Source: Glaciecola amylolytica
GTDB lineage: Bacteria > Bacteroidota > Bacteroidia > Flavobacteriales_D > Crocinitomicaceae
DNA: 64,000 nucleotides
Reading direction: 5' to 3'
NCBI GenBank assembly: GCA_003856375.1
Contig: CP034120.1
Coordinates: 1,302,001 to 1,366,000, forward strand
Part shown: in pieces, positions 17,222 through 26,092 of the stretch
How the letters are laid out: each line of letters begins with the position of its first letter
Numbering within the stretch: the stretch's first letter is position 1
Notes under the pieces: model-generated
The model's database searches: none
What the model was told of the DNA's origin: nothing
What the model saw: only the letters and a program-made list of their open reading frames with translations
Position numbers and translations under genes: made by a program

Positions 17222-17851
17222 ATGAAAAAGCGATGTCTAATATTGTTCGTCCTCTTGTCATGTTCTGCGTTTGCGCAGGAACTGAACATAAAAGGAGGGA
17301 GAGGGGGCTTACTTTCTTTCGGTCAGCGGACAACCTTAAGTACTTTTAACGGAGATCATGAACTGGCAGCTGTGGGCCTTGGCGGCCAGTTTCGGCTTCA
17401 ATTATCGGATAGAGTGAATACCGAGTGGTTTATGGACTATTTGCCCGTTACCAATCAATTCACGAGAAGAAATGATTTGCATATCGGCTGGAGCGTGATG
17501 TTTTACCTGTTGAATAATCCCGCTCCGAAAGTGCAGCCATATATTCTGGCAGGACATTGTTTCGACAGAACGTTGCAAACGGAGCTGGCAGACCGGAGTA
17601 ATAAGATCGATCGCTGGAGCAGCGCGGTTCAAGGTGGATTGGGAGTTCATTTTAATCTGACTCCGCGCTTTGATATTTCACTTTCGAGCCAGTATATGAT
17701 TCATCTGGGAACGGATATTCACTCGCATGTTGAAGAAGATGGCAGTGTTCATTTCGAGCAGCATAAAGGAGGTTCTTTGGAAGGACATTTATTGACATCA
17801 CTGACGTTAAACTATAAAATTGCAGACCTATGGAAATCAAAAAGAAAATAA
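17222..17851 (+). CDS. Outer-membrane beta-barrel-type protein
   Basis: 209 aa. Signal peptide MKKRCLILFVLLSCSAFAQ, then alternating hydrophobic/polar strands with aromatic girdle residues (VGLGGQFRLQLSDRVNTEWFMDYLP; WSVMFYLLNN; PRFDISLSSQYMIHLG; SLTLNYKIADLW), typical of a small outer-membrane barrel. A histidine-rich loop near the end (DIHSHVEEDGSVHFEQHKGG) could bind metal, which is speculative. The gene overlaps the next barrel gene by 22 bases. The two are likely co-expressed and may be distant paralogues. Confidence 0.7.
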   Translation: MKKRCLILFVLLSCSAFAQELNIKGGRGGLLSFGQRTTLSTFNGDHELAAVGLGGQFRLQLSDRVNTEWFMDYLPVTNQFTRRNDLHIGWSVMFYLLNNPAPKVQPYILAGHCFDRTLQTELADRSNKIDRWSSAVQGGLGVHFNLTPRFDISLSSQYMIHLGTDIHSHVEEDGSVHFEQHKGGSLEGHLLTSLTLNYKIADLWKSKRK

Positions 17852-18393
17852 GTTTGCTGTTTTTGGTTTTCGCAGCGGCAGCAACCTCTTCAAAAGCACA
17901 GATCATTGCAGATGGAGAACGCGCAGGTTTATTGCAGGCCACAGCAAGTATTTATCCTTCACAGCAATTGAATACCAAAGGATTGAATTTGTATGTCGGA
18001 GGATACATGAACTATCATTTTGACGATAAATACAGTTTCAGAGGAGATATTTATCAATTTATCGGAGCACAGACAAAACCGGGATATGTAAATGATCATT
18101 TGCAGATTCAGGCTGGTTTTATGCGTTATTTCCCGATGAAAAGACTGGATCCTTTTGTTGGACTTCAGGTTGGTTTTTCAGCAATTCAAACCAATGAACG
18201 AAGCGAACGGATCTATAACTCCGCTTTTGCTGTCAAAGCCGGATTGAATTATCATGTTTACAAGTTCTTCTATTTCTTCTTGGAATGCCAGTACGTGCAT
18301 CAAACAGACCCGTGGCATGCAAGACCTCTGGATCAGTTTATGGGAACAGGAGGGCTCGGCTTTCAGCTTCCGGTTAAAAACATCCGGCAATAA
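17830..18393 (+). CDS. Outer-membrane beta-barrel-type protein
   Basis: 187 aa with signal peptide MEIKKKISLLFLVFAAAATSSKAQ and a barrel-like series of strands (LNLYVGGYMNYHFDDKYSFRGDIYQF; LQIQAGFMRYFPMKRLDPFVGLQVGFSA; AVKAGLNYHVYKFFYFFLECQYVH; GTGGLGFQL). Small OmpA/OmpW-like barrels look like this, but I cannot name the family. It starts 22 bases inside the preceding barrel gene, in another frame, so translation is probably coupled. Confidence 0.7.
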   Translation: MEIKKKISLLFLVFAAAATSSKAQIIADGERAGLLQATASIYPSQQLNTKGLNLYVGGYMNYHFDDKYSFRGDIYQFIGAQTKPGYVNDHLQIQAGFMRYFPMKRLDPFVGLQVGFSAIQTNERSERIYNSAFAVKAGLNYHVYKFFYFFLECQYVHQTDPWHARPLDQFMGTGGLGFQLPVKNIRQ

Positions 18394-18457
18394 GCAGAAG
18401 GTTTGTTGTAATTGATAGAAATTCTTTTCAATTCAACCTTTGAACTGATAAATACTT

Positions 18458-19390
18458 TTATCCTCCCCAATCGCAATTCTGTTCCGGATCGGAGCAATTG
18501 AATTGCAGGGGCGGATCTTCGTTGTCGCGCTCAATTTTTTGCCGGAGTTCGAGAATCTGGTGTGCTTCGTCGTAGGAAAGACATTTTGCTTTCAGAATCT
18601 GATCCAGTTCTGCCATGACAACTGTTTTCGGATGCATGTAAATCCGGTGTTTCATGTCTTCAATGACTTTTTCCCGAAGTTTGAGCAAATCTCTTTTGAA
18701 CAAATCACTTTTCTGAATGACCTGAAAGGATGCTTCCAGAAAAGCAAAGTTGTTGCCGTCACCAAGTAAGGAGCCTCCTCCGTAATCCCAGGTGCGTTCA
18801 AAGAAATTTAACCAGGAAGGATCGTATCTGGCCTGATCTCCTTCTGCCATTATTTTCAGTTTGACGAAATCATCATCTGCTTTTCCCTTAGTGAAAGCTG
18901 CAAGCGTTGCCAGATCCACGTAATTGTAATTCATCACAAATTCAGAACATTCGGCCTCACAAGATGAACGAAGAGCAAACGATTTATCGATAAAACGCAT
19001 CGCTTCCATCGCATTGTAGGCATCATCCGGAAATTTGGTGTAGATATCGTTTTCAATGGTTTCAAACAAGGATTTTCCGTTATGATACACGCGTGAAAAC
19101 TCAATATCTGTTTTAACAGCTGCCCAGTCATTCATGTAGTTAACCAACTTGTTTACGGTTTGTTTGGGAAGCAATTTGGAGAGTTTTTTTATTTGTAAAG
19201 CCGTCAAATTGTACACAACAGGATTTCGTTTGGTACTGTCGGCAGACTTTTCCGGTACTTCATCACTTTTACCCGTTTCCGTTTTCGGATCTTCCTTTGG
19301 GGGATTTTCCTGCTTCTCTTTCGGCGAATCGGAGTTGCTGCATGAAAACAATGCAAAGGAGATGAAAGTACAATAGATGAGCTGCTTCAT
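18458..19390 (-). CDS. Lipoprotein of unknown function, 310 aa
   Basis: Signal peptide MKQLIYCTFISFALFSC (lipobox Cys17), followed by a long charged, proline-rich linker (NSDSPKEKQENPPKEDPKTETGKSDEVPEKSADSTKR) and a helical domain (residues ~60-310). A CEAEC pair and two more cysteines near the C-terminus (FNCSDPEQNC) could form disulfides. The linker would hold the domain away from the membrane. No family is recognised. It is divergently placed from the HEYGH protein gene, with 81 bases between the two starts. Confidence 0.7.
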   Translation of the reverse strand: MKQLIYCTFISFALFSCSNSDSPKEKQENPPKEDPKTETGKSDEVPEKSADSTKRNPVVYNLTALQIKKLSKLLPKQTVNKLVNYMNDWAAVKTDIEFSRVYHNGKSLFETIENDIYTKFPDDAYNAMEAMRFIDKSFALRSSCEAECSEFVMNYNYVDLATLAAFTKGKADDDFVKLKIMAEGDQARYDPSWLNFFERTWDYGGGSLLGDGNNFAFLEASFQVIQKSDLFKRDLLKLREKVIEDMKHRIYMHPKTVVMAELDQILKAKCLSYDEAHQILELRQKIERDNEDPPLQFNCSDPEQNCDWGG

Positions 19391-19471
19391 GTTGAATTAA
19401 TAACTTCAAACTAAAATAACATTATTTTTAGGTTCAATATCATAAAATAATTGTTCAAACGTTAGAATGGA

Positions 19472-20437
19472 ATGATGAAGCAGATCAAGTTGGTTTTCCT
19501 GTTGCTTATTTGTGCTCTGATGGTAATTCCGTCTTATGCGGAAAAAAACAATCCTGATTTTTTTATTGTGGATTCCTGGGTCAGTGGTTTCATAGCAGGA
19601 TTGGTGAAGAATAAGGAAAAAAGGTGGAGTAATGCCTGGAAACGGGCAAGACAAAGTGCCAGAAATGATTTGCGGATTTGGGGTGGTTTGTTTGTTTCCG
19701 ATACGAACCTGACTTCAGGGAAACGTTTTCTGGAAGTAGGTTCCAGATTGACTTATCAAGGACCTCAAACCGGAATCGGTTTTTTCATGGCTCATTTTTA
19801 CAATACGGTTTTGTGCCGCGTGAATTCAGTCAGCCACCCGAACGGAAGCACCTTGCTGAACATGAATGTGGGTTGGACAGGAATTTGTTTCGGGAATTAT
19901 ATCCTGACCAAAAAAGCGAGTGCTCCGGATCCGGATAATCGTATTTTTCAGCATGAATACGGCCACTATTTACAAAGTAAACGAATGGGTTTTGCTTACC
20001 TCATCCGCGTTGGATTGCCGGCTATTATGAGCACGGGAATTCATGATGAACATCCGGTGGAAGTGGATTGCAACCGGGAAGCTTTTTTGTATTTCAATAA
20101 GATCAATCCTTCGTTTCAGAACGATTCTGCCTATCACGACAAGAAAGGATGGGATTTTCTGTACAATCCCTTTCCGGATACAATCGGAATCAGGAAAACA
20201 ACAGCAAGCGGCCGGAATACGTTTCAATACCTGAATTACAAAGACTCGTTGGATCGACAACATGTAGAAGGTTTGAAAGTCAAAGCCAAGTGGTTTGATT
20301 ATGCAGGATGGATTGCTTTTCCTGCTCCTGCAATTATCGGAATTTGTAATGCTGCGACATACAATAAGAATACAAAGGGTAAAAGCAGTATCCGGATTTT
20401 AGAAACCGAAAAAGTACCTAAGACGGCAAATCCGTAA
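19472..20437 (+). CDS. Exported protein with HExxH metallopeptidase-like motif
   Basis: 321 aa. Signal peptide MMKQIKLVFLLLICALMVIPSYA. A hydrophobic segment (TLLNMNVGWTGICFGNYILTK) precedes FQHEYGHYLQSKRMG (HEYGH near residue 160), followed ~35 residues later by HPVEVDCNREAF, whose acidic residues could supply the third zinc ligand. A second hydrophobic stretch (WIAFPAPAIIGICNAA) lies near the C-terminus. The arrangement suggests a membrane-associated zinc peptidase or a relative. Substrate and family are unknown. It converges on the YdcF-like gene, with 2 bases between the stops. Confidence 0.65.
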   Translation: MMKQIKLVFLLLICALMVIPSYAEKNNPDFFIVDSWVSGFIAGLVKNKEKRWSNAWKRARQSARNDLRIWGGLFVSDTNLTSGKRFLEVGSRLTYQGPQTGIGFFMAHFYNTVLCRVNSVSHPNGSTLLNMNVGWTGICFGNYILTKKASAPDPDNRIFQHEYGHYLQSKRMGFAYLIRVGLPAIMSTGIHDEHPVEVDCNREAFLYFNKINPSFQNDSAYHDKKGWDFLYNPFPDTIGIRKTTASGRNTFQYLNYKDSLDRQHVEGLKVKAKWFDYAGWIAFPAPAIIGICNAATYNKNTKGKSSIRILETEKVPKTANP

Positions 20438-20439
20438 GA

Positions 20440-21207
20440 TTAAATTTTGCCGGTGATATCGTAGGCAAGATATCCGATCATTTCTTTCATCAAACCGTGC
20501 CAGTCGTTCATGGTGCTTACATCGGGAATGAGAATTTCATCCGCGGTATAAGAACGTTTCGGCCCCGTATACAAATCGGTTGAATACGTATCGCAAGTCA
20601 CTCCCAGTTTTTCAAAACAAGCTCTGGCTCTTCGCATGTGTTTTCCGGATGTAACCAATAAAATGGATTTCGAATTCGGAAAGAGGCGATCCAGAATTTT
20701 TTTCGATTCGACCGCATTCTCATACGTGTTTTTCGATTTGGTTTCAGTGATGATGACGTGTTCCGGGATTCCCCATTTGATTAAAACATCCTTCAATTGA
20801 GTTGCTTCATGCAGTCCTTTATCAACCAGATATCCGTGGTCTCCGGTGATTAAAATCCGGTCGATTTTCCCTGCTTTGTACAAGGAAACTGTTTGCCAGA
20901 TTCTGTCGATTCCTCTTCGGGCGCTCAGTACTTTCAAGTCATTATTGTATTCCGCCATTCCGGTTAAAACTACAGCTACATCGTGGTGTTTGACTGAAGC
21001 AGGAGGTGTTCCGAAAACTTCCCATTGCCGGCAAAATTCTTTAAAAATAAAAGTGTTGCTAAAGAACAACGCAATGAAAACAACCGCGTACTTAGCTCTT
21101 TTGACACGTACTGCTTTTTTTGAGAAGAAAGCAAAATACAATGCCACTAACAACCAGGTGTAAGGACTGATGGTAAATAACAGAATTTTTGAAAGAATGA
21201 AAAACAT
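20440..21207 (-). CDS. YdcF/SanA/ElyC (DUF218) family membrane protein
   Basis: 255 aa. Two N-terminal transmembrane segments (FILSKILLFTISPYTWLLVALYFAFF; YAVVFIALFFSNTFIF) precede the DUF218 domain: VAVVLTGMAEYN, RIDRILITGDHG, WGIPEHVIITETKSKNTYENA, SILLVTSGKHMRRARACFEKLG. The ESKNTYENA-type motif and the Ser-Gly-His-Met-x-Arg-Arg-Ala segment are hallmarks. Family members affect envelope integrity and the fate of undecaprenyl-linked precursors, but their chemistry is not settled. It is transcribed alone. Confidence 0.88.
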   Translation of the reverse strand: MFFILSKILLFTISPYTWLLVALYFAFFSKKAVRVKRAKYAVVFIALFFSNTFIFKEFCRQWEVFGTPPASVKHHDVAVVLTGMAEYNNDLKVLSARRGIDRIWQTVSLYKAGKIDRILITGDHGYLVDKGLHEATQLKDVLIKWGIPEHVIITETKSKNTYENAVESKKILDRLFPNSKSILLVTSGKHMRRARACFEKLGVTCDTYSTDLYTGPKRSYTADEILIPDVSTMNDWHGLMKEMIGYLAYDITGKI

Positions 21208-21243
21208 AGATTTTCTTGAATCAAAAGGGATTATTCAAAAATA

Positions 21244-21276
21244 AAAAAAGCGTCCGTAACTGACGGACGCTTTTCA
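21244..21276 (-). terminator. Intrinsic terminator for the reverse-strand type B gene
   Basis: AAAAGCGTCCGT (21246-21257) pairs perfectly with ACGGACGCTTTT (21263-21274). On the reverse strand the stem is followed by TTTTTTTAT, and it lies 20 bases beyond the stop of the 21294-23246 gene. Confidence 0.9.
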
Positions 21277-21293
21277 TAAAATTAATCGTTTGA

Positions 21294-23246
21294 TTATCTG
21301 ATCAGGTGTACAAATGTTTGACCATCAATTTGTTTGTCACCTTTAATAGATGTGATTTTATATGTTACAAAGTAAACTCCGTCTTCAGATAAAACTCCGT
21401 TCACTTTTCCATCCCATTTCGGATTCAATCCTGAACCTTGATAGATCGGATTTCCCCAACGGTTCACTACTGTGAATTCGATGTTGGAGTAATTGGTTAC
21501 CGTGAATTCAAAGTAATCGTTATCACTATCTCCGTTTGGAGTAAAGATGTTCGGAATGTTGAAGATCGGTTGAGGATATTCACAAGATCCGTCATTTGCT
21601 ACTGCCAACGGGTCGTAATTCACCGCTAACGGATCCGTACATCCACAAGTCTGAACAGTTACATTCACATACGTTGTATCGGAACAGTTGCTGTCGTCAA
21701 ATGCAATCAACATAATTGTTGCATCTCCCGAATACGTATGATGCTGTGTGCTTTCGTCGTTTACATTGATGTTGCCTCCGCCATCACCGAAATTCCATTG
21801 GTAATGAGTTGAGTTCTGACTGTTGTTTTCAAACGCCACATCAAAAGGAGCACAACCAGCTAAAGGATTCGCATTGATGATTGCTGTCGGAGGATCTTTG
21901 ATCTCAATTTGAACGCTGTCCATGTCATTACATACATCGTCCACTACATGGAAGTAATACCATCCCGGTGAACGGTTTGTCCAAACTGTAGAGTTTACAA
22001 AGCTTGGATTTGTTGCTCCCGGACCATTCCAGGTATACATCGGCTGATTATTTACAGCAGTGATTCCTGAAACATAAGCTACAACAGCTCCGTCATTTGC
22101 ACAGGCACTGGCATCATAAGCGACCAGAGAGTCGATGTTGAGTAATTTATTGACGACGAGTATCACGCTATCCTGTCTGTTAAAGCCGCAACCATCCGAA
22201 ATGGTGACATAATAGGTGATGGAATCGTGTTCGGCACCACCGGTCGATAGAGTCTGCGGGTTATTCATACTTGGAATACTTGTCCAGTTTACAGAGTATG
22301 GAGGGATTGCTCCGACAATGTTCGTAACCTGAACGGAAGGATTCGTTGTAGGACAGTAAGAATATGCGTAATCCTGCAAGTTGTAATTCAATACATCGTG
22401 GTACAAATGAATCGTAACAGGCAATGAAGTACATTGGTAGTTTCCGGCAGTATCATAAACATCACATGTGAATGTTGTGTCTCCGTAAGGAACTACCCAA
22501 TAGTTTGTCGTATCGCCCATTCCGTTGCTCCAGTCAAGTACAGCTGTTGATCCGCAAGGAGCACCGGTTGCATTGATGAAAATGTTATCCAATCCCCAGT
22601 TATCACAACAAGAACCGGAAGAGTTTGGCTGAAACCAACGGAAACGTGTTCCGCTTGTTTGTGCACCAACCGGGATTTGCACATCAAATGTTCCCCAGCT
22701 TGTAAATGGAGTTGCACCTGTAGCGACACTTGTATTTCCTGTTAAAATCGTTGTTGTAATTGTTCCGTCCGGTACGTAGTAATAAATAGTTGTCCAGGTA
22801 ACACCGCCATCAGTACTGTACTGAAGTGCTACACCTTCATCTAATTCATCGGGACCTTCACAAGGAGAGATTCCTCCCTGAACGGAATAAACCATGTCAA
22901 AAGTGATGAAACCACCACAGCTGATATCGAAATCAGCAGTTGTAATGTTCGGAACTCCTGTAGATGTTGATGCCCAGTAGTATGCCGTACCCGTAGGATT
23001 CGGGCCACAAGGAGCGGAGAATGTTGATGCTCCACCTGCAGACCATCCCGGAGGCATTACTGATCCGTTAAAGTTGAATGATTGGTTACTATTGATCAAG
23101 TTCGCAACTGCAACAACATGAACGGAGTCTCCCGGACAGATTGTTGTATCAGATGGAGTGATAGTAATTGAACAAAGACTGGTTTGTCCAAAAGCACTAA
23201 ATGAACCAATTAATGCTACGAAGAGAGTATGTATTAAATGCTTCAT
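21294..23246 (-). CDS. Large secreted protein with PKD-like domain and T9SS type B C-terminal domain
   Basis: 650 aa, exported (MKHLIHTLFVALIGSFSAFGQ). It begins with a short Ig-like part (CSITITPSDTTICPGDSVHVVAVA), then a MAM/jelly-roll-like segment (residues ~55-235: FDMVYSVQGG, LQYSTDGGVTWTTIYYY, RFRWFQPNSSGSCCDNWGLDNIFI). Ig-like modules and a PKD-type module (CAPFDVAFENNSQNSTHYQWNFGDGG) follow, then a CTDPLAVNYDPLA repeat common in secreted Bacteroidota proteins. The CHU_C/type B domain is at the end (NIFTPNGDSDNDYFEF, VNRWGNPIYQG, KWDGK, DGVYF). Probably adhesive. It lies 6 bases downstream of a small exported protein, likely in the same operon. Confidence 0.88.
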   Translation of the reverse strand: MKHLIHTLFVALIGSFSAFGQTSLCSITITPSDTTICPGDSVHVVAVANLINSNQSFNFNGSVMPPGWSAGGASTFSAPCGPNPTGTAYYWASTSTGVPNITTADFDISCGGFITFDMVYSVQGGISPCEGPDELDEGVALQYSTDGGVTWTTIYYYVPDGTITTTILTGNTSVATGATPFTSWGTFDVQIPVGAQTSGTRFRWFQPNSSGSCCDNWGLDNIFINATGAPCGSTAVLDWSNGMGDTTNYWVVPYGDTTFTCDVYDTAGNYQCTSLPVTIHLYHDVLNYNLQDYAYSYCPTTNPSVQVTNIVGAIPPYSVNWTSIPSMNNPQTLSTGGAEHDSITYYVTISDGCGFNRQDSVILVVNKLLNIDSLVAYDASACANDGAVVAYVSGITAVNNQPMYTWNGPGATNPSFVNSTVWTNRSPGWYYFHVVDDVCNDMDSVQIEIKDPPTAIINANPLAGCAPFDVAFENNSQNSTHYQWNFGDGGGNINVNDESTQHHTYSGDATIMLIAFDDSNCSDTTYVNVTVQTCGCTDPLAVNYDPLAVANDGSCEYPQPIFNIPNIFTPNGDSDNDYFEFTVTNYSNIEFTVVNRWGNPIYQGSGLNPKWDGKVNGVLSEDGVYFVTYKITSIKGDKQIDGQTFVHLIR

Positions 23247-23252
23247 AATATA

Positions 23253-23711
23253 CTAGTTGATGATTAAATTTTCAATTGCTACTGCAAGCGGTTTCCAGGA
23301 AAGCTTGTTGTTCGGATTGTACAGCATCACAGAAGTAGGACAATTCCCTGAATCATACTTTCCTTCTACGGTCTGGTTTGCCGGAATTTCAACAAGTTTG
23401 CGTGCTTCCTGAGAGTTTCCGCAATTTGTACAGCCCTCTTCATAGTGAGCCGCCAGGTTGTAAAGCAACTTAACCGTTTTGTTGTTTGTGTTTTCGAGCT
23501 TTACCAAAACAAATGTAAATGGCTGTTTCCCTTCGATAACAGTTGCTTTTTCTTCCTTGACATAAAACTTCACGCCTTTGACTTCTTTGAATAAAGTCCA
23601 TTCGGTTGTGATCGATTCTAAAGGAATTCTGTCCTGAGAGTAGGCGTTGCCTGTGAAAAGGAAAAAACCTGTCAGGAATAATGTTAGTTGAACTAAAACA
23701 TGTGATTTCAT
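23253..23711 (-). CDS. Small exported protein, 152 aa
   Basis: The ATG at 23711 (MKSHVLVQLTLFLTGFFLFTGNAYSQ) gives a clean signal peptide. The three codons upstream depend on a TTG. The mature part is a single beta-rich domain with FVLVKLENTNNKTVKLLYNLAAHYEEGCTNCG, a CxxC pair, and a later cysteine (SGNCPTSV). It resembles small Ig-like periplasmic or secreted proteins, and no named family is recognised. Its stop lies 6 bases before the start of the large type B protein, so it is probably co-expressed and could assist that protein. Confidence 0.7.
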   Translation of the reverse strand: MKSHVLVQLTLFLTGFFLFTGNAYSQDRIPLESITTEWTLFKEVKGVKFYVKEEKATVIEGKQPFTFVLVKLENTNNKTVKLLYNLAAHYEEGCTNCGNSQEARKLVEIPANQTVEGKYDSGNCPTSVMLYNPNNKLSWKPLAVAIENLIIN

Positions 23712-24257
23712 AAATCTCAAAATTTGATTCTTTTTAGTGAAACGAAATAATTAATTGATTCGTTGCATGAAGGTAGAGATATTTTGAAAGAATGTTGCTC
23801 GAATATGAAAAAGAGATTAAAATATAATGAATTGAAATGGGACTGTTAAAAAGATTGAATAAATGTTAAAATTAAGTAATGCACCTTGTTTTGACGATAA
23901 ATATTTAAATATCAGGTAATTAAGTTTCATTATTGATTGGTCTTATAGAAGTTCTCTTCCGGGTATAGGTAGATTGAGCATTCCGGATCAATTTATTTTT
24001 GACTACATCCTGAACTAAGGTGTTCTTTGTATGATTGTTTTTCCAACGAAAACGGAATGAAATAAGAAGTAGTAATATTAGTTTAAACTAAATTACAAGG
24101 TTTTAACAAGCTCAAAACAGGGTGTTTTGTTTGAAACGAAATAACTCATTCATTCCACAGAATGAAAGATAGATTTTTTTGATGAGGAATAAAAAAAAAC
24201 ATGAAAATATCATGGATTTTAAACAAATAGTTAAAAAACGAATCGTCATTACCTGAT
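23712..24257. other. 546-bp AT-rich non-coding stretch
   Basis: It separates the reverse-strand type B operon from the end of the epimerase gene. I see no open frame with protein character, no good hairpin plus T-run and no RNA motif. The promoter of the 23711 gene must lie in the first ~100 bases, but no exact TAnnTTTG is seen. Confidence 0.5.
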
Positions 24258-25187
24258 TCAGCTCTTTTTGATTCGTAAATCATTCAAGCATAAATCAATG
24301 GATGGAAACCGGAATTGAAATCCGAGCTTGTTCAGTTTCTCAGGGTGAATAAAGCGGCTTTTCAAAACCAGTTCACTTTCTGTTCCGATTGCAATCGCTC
24401 CCAGGGTTAAGAGCCATTTCGGATGATTGATAAAATAGGGGATGCTTAAGCTTTTTCTCAACTCAGATTGAAATTCACTGTTTCTTATCGGATTCGGACT
24501 GCCCAAATTATACACTCCGGCTGCTTCATTGTTTTCAAAGAGAAAGAAGAGAGCTCTGCAGAAATCTTCTATGTGAATCCAGCTGATTTGCTGATTTCCT
24601 TTTCCCATTTTTCCACCCAAACCGAATTGTGTAAGCCGTTTTAGAACGGGATAAACTCCACCGTTTTGTCCCAACACAATGGTTGTCCGGAGCAGAATTT
24701 GACGAACCGGAAGATCTTTGAAAGCGAAGAATTGTTTTTCCCATGCCTTACAAACATTAACAGAAAAGCCTTTTCCGATGATTCCGTTTTCTTCTGTATT
24801 GGGTTTTTCAAGGGAATGTTCGTAAATGGTGGCGCTTGCCATATTGATCCAGCATTTCGGCTTATTTGCACAATCTTCGATCGCTTCACCGATAATCCGC
24901 GTACTGTCTAAGCGGGATGAAAAGATTTCAGCTTTGTTTTTGGGCGTATATCTGCAATTGACGGATTTTCCCGCCAGATTGATGATCAAATCAGCATTTT
25001 CTAATTGACGGGCCCAAAGACCTGTTGTTTTTCCGTCCCACTGAACCTGTTCAACCGAAGCAGGAATCTTTTTCAGGAGAGTTCTGGAAATGGCCGTGAT
25101 TTTGTACTCGGGATGATCTTTTACAAAGTAATCGATCAATGCTTTTCCTATAAATCCGTTTGCAGCAAAGAGAACGATCTTTTTCAT
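24258..25187 (-). CDS. TIGR01777 family epimerase (YfcH-like SDR)
   Basis: 309 aa, extended short-chain dehydrogenase fold. The family blocks are present: INLAGKSVNCRYTPKNKAEIFSSR, SATIYEH, FSVNVCKAWEKQF, LLRTTIVLGQNGGVYP, WIHIEDFCRALFFLFEN, GVYNLGSPNPIRNSEF. The usual nucleotide-binding TGGTGFIG reads AANGFIG here, so the first glycine of GxxGxxG is replaced by alanine. Substrate unknown. It is the last gene of a three-gene run after a GbsR-type regulator and a DCC protein, 9 bases after the latter. Confidence 0.88.
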   Translation of the reverse strand: MKKIVLFAANGFIGKALIDYFVKDHPEYKITAISRTLLKKIPASVEQVQWDGKTTGLWARQLENADLIINLAGKSVNCRYTPKNKAEIFSSRLDSTRIIGEAIEDCANKPKCWINMASATIYEHSLEKPNTEENGIIGKGFSVNVCKAWEKQFFAFKDLPVRQILLRTTIVLGQNGGVYPVLKRLTQFGLGGKMGKGNQQISWIHIEDFCRALFFLFENNEAAGVYNLGSPNPIRNSEFQSELRKSLSIPYFINHPKWLLTLGAIAIGTESELVLKSRFIHPEKLNKLGFQFRFPSIDLCLNDLRIKKS

Positions 25188-25196
25188 AACTCAGAA

Positions 25197-26024
25197 TTAA
25201 ATAAGAAATACGAGCGGATAAATAAGAATTCTGAAAAGAATCCAGGTCAAACTCAATTTGTAATCCCAGTTTTTCAGTTGAATTCGTCTTTTATGCTCAA
25301 AAAACAAAAAACAAATGGTAATTCCGAAGCAAATCACCGCGACGAAGTATGTGTCAATTCCAGGAAGGGCCAGTAATTGAAGAAGTAATCCGAAACCGAG
25401 TAAGATGAGCGCTCCTAAAAAAGAGGTGAAAGCCAGATGTCCGAGATAGTCATACAGGTTTTTCTGACGAAACAACAGGAAAAAGCTTGTCTGAAAGAGC
25501 AGCTGCAGAGTCAGAAGTACCAAATCATTTACCGGATTTTCAATGAGGAAGCTACCCAGAAAAAGAGTGAAATACCAATGAACGATCAGATACGTAAGCC
25601 AACTGATCAATGCAATGAATGTAACGCGCCAGAAGACAGATCTGGAAGGTTCACAAGCGCAATCGGCTTTTTGTTTCGGACCCGGTGCTACGATTTTCCG
25701 GTTGTAACTCACCAATAAATAGAGTAATTGCAGTAAATAATTGACGGGTTTGAATTTCCCGATCGTGCCAATGATCTTAAACCGCTGACTGAGAACAACT
25801 AATAAACTGTCGATCCCGTAAGTAACTTCTTTCGTTTCGTTGTTGACACAGGCAATTTTGGTTTGTGCTAAATCTGCGTCAATCAGCCCATCGAATTCCT
25901 GAATATGCTCAGAGTAAGAAACTCTTCCCTGTGGAGCGAGAAAACCGTATTGAACGAATTTTGCTGTGTACCAGCGACATAAAGGACAATCTTCGTCGTA
26001 CAAAAGTGAGATATTTGCTTTCAT
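25197..26024 (-). CDS. DCC family (DUF393) thiol-oxidoreductase-like protein with membrane domain
   Basis: 275 aa. The N-terminus LLYDEDCPLCRWYTAKF carries the DxxCPxC motif of the DCC/DUF393 family, related to thioredoxin-fold proteins, with YGIDSLLVVLSQRF matching the family core. The C-terminal half (residues ~125-275) has about five transmembrane helices (FIALISWLTYLIVHWYFTLFLG; AFTSFLGALILLGFGLLLQLL; YFVAVICFGITICFLFF). Similar fusions occur widely in Bacteroidota. The redox partner is unknown. The start is 68 bases from the end of the regulator gene, with an inverted repeat in between. Confidence 0.8.
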   Translation of the reverse strand: MKANISLLYDEDCPLCRWYTAKFVQYGFLAPQGRVSYSEHIQEFDGLIDADLAQTKIACVNNETKEVTYGIDSLLVVLSQRFKIIGTIGKFKPVNYLLQLLYLLVSYNRKIVAPGPKQKADCACEPSRSVFWRVTFIALISWLTYLIVHWYFTLFLGSFLIENPVNDLVLLTLQLLFQTSFFLLFRQKNLYDYLGHLAFTSFLGALILLGFGLLLQLLALPGIDTYFVAVICFGITICFLFFEHKRRIQLKNWDYKLSLTWILFRILIYPLVFLI

Positions 26025-26053
26025 AGTTCTATTATTTTCTATTAATTCAAAAC

Positions 26054-26071
26054 TTTCAATATTTTTTGAAA
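26054..26071. promoter_or_regulatory. TTTCAA-N6-TTGAAA inverted repeat, candidate operator (downstream copy)
   Basis: TTTCAA at 26054-26059 and TTGAAA at 26066-26071, in the 68-base gap between the regulator stop and the DCC start. It has the same half-sites and the same 6-base spacing as the copy in front of the regulator. Confidence 0.45.
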
Positions 26072-26092
26072 ATAAAAATCAAAAAAAATGTT

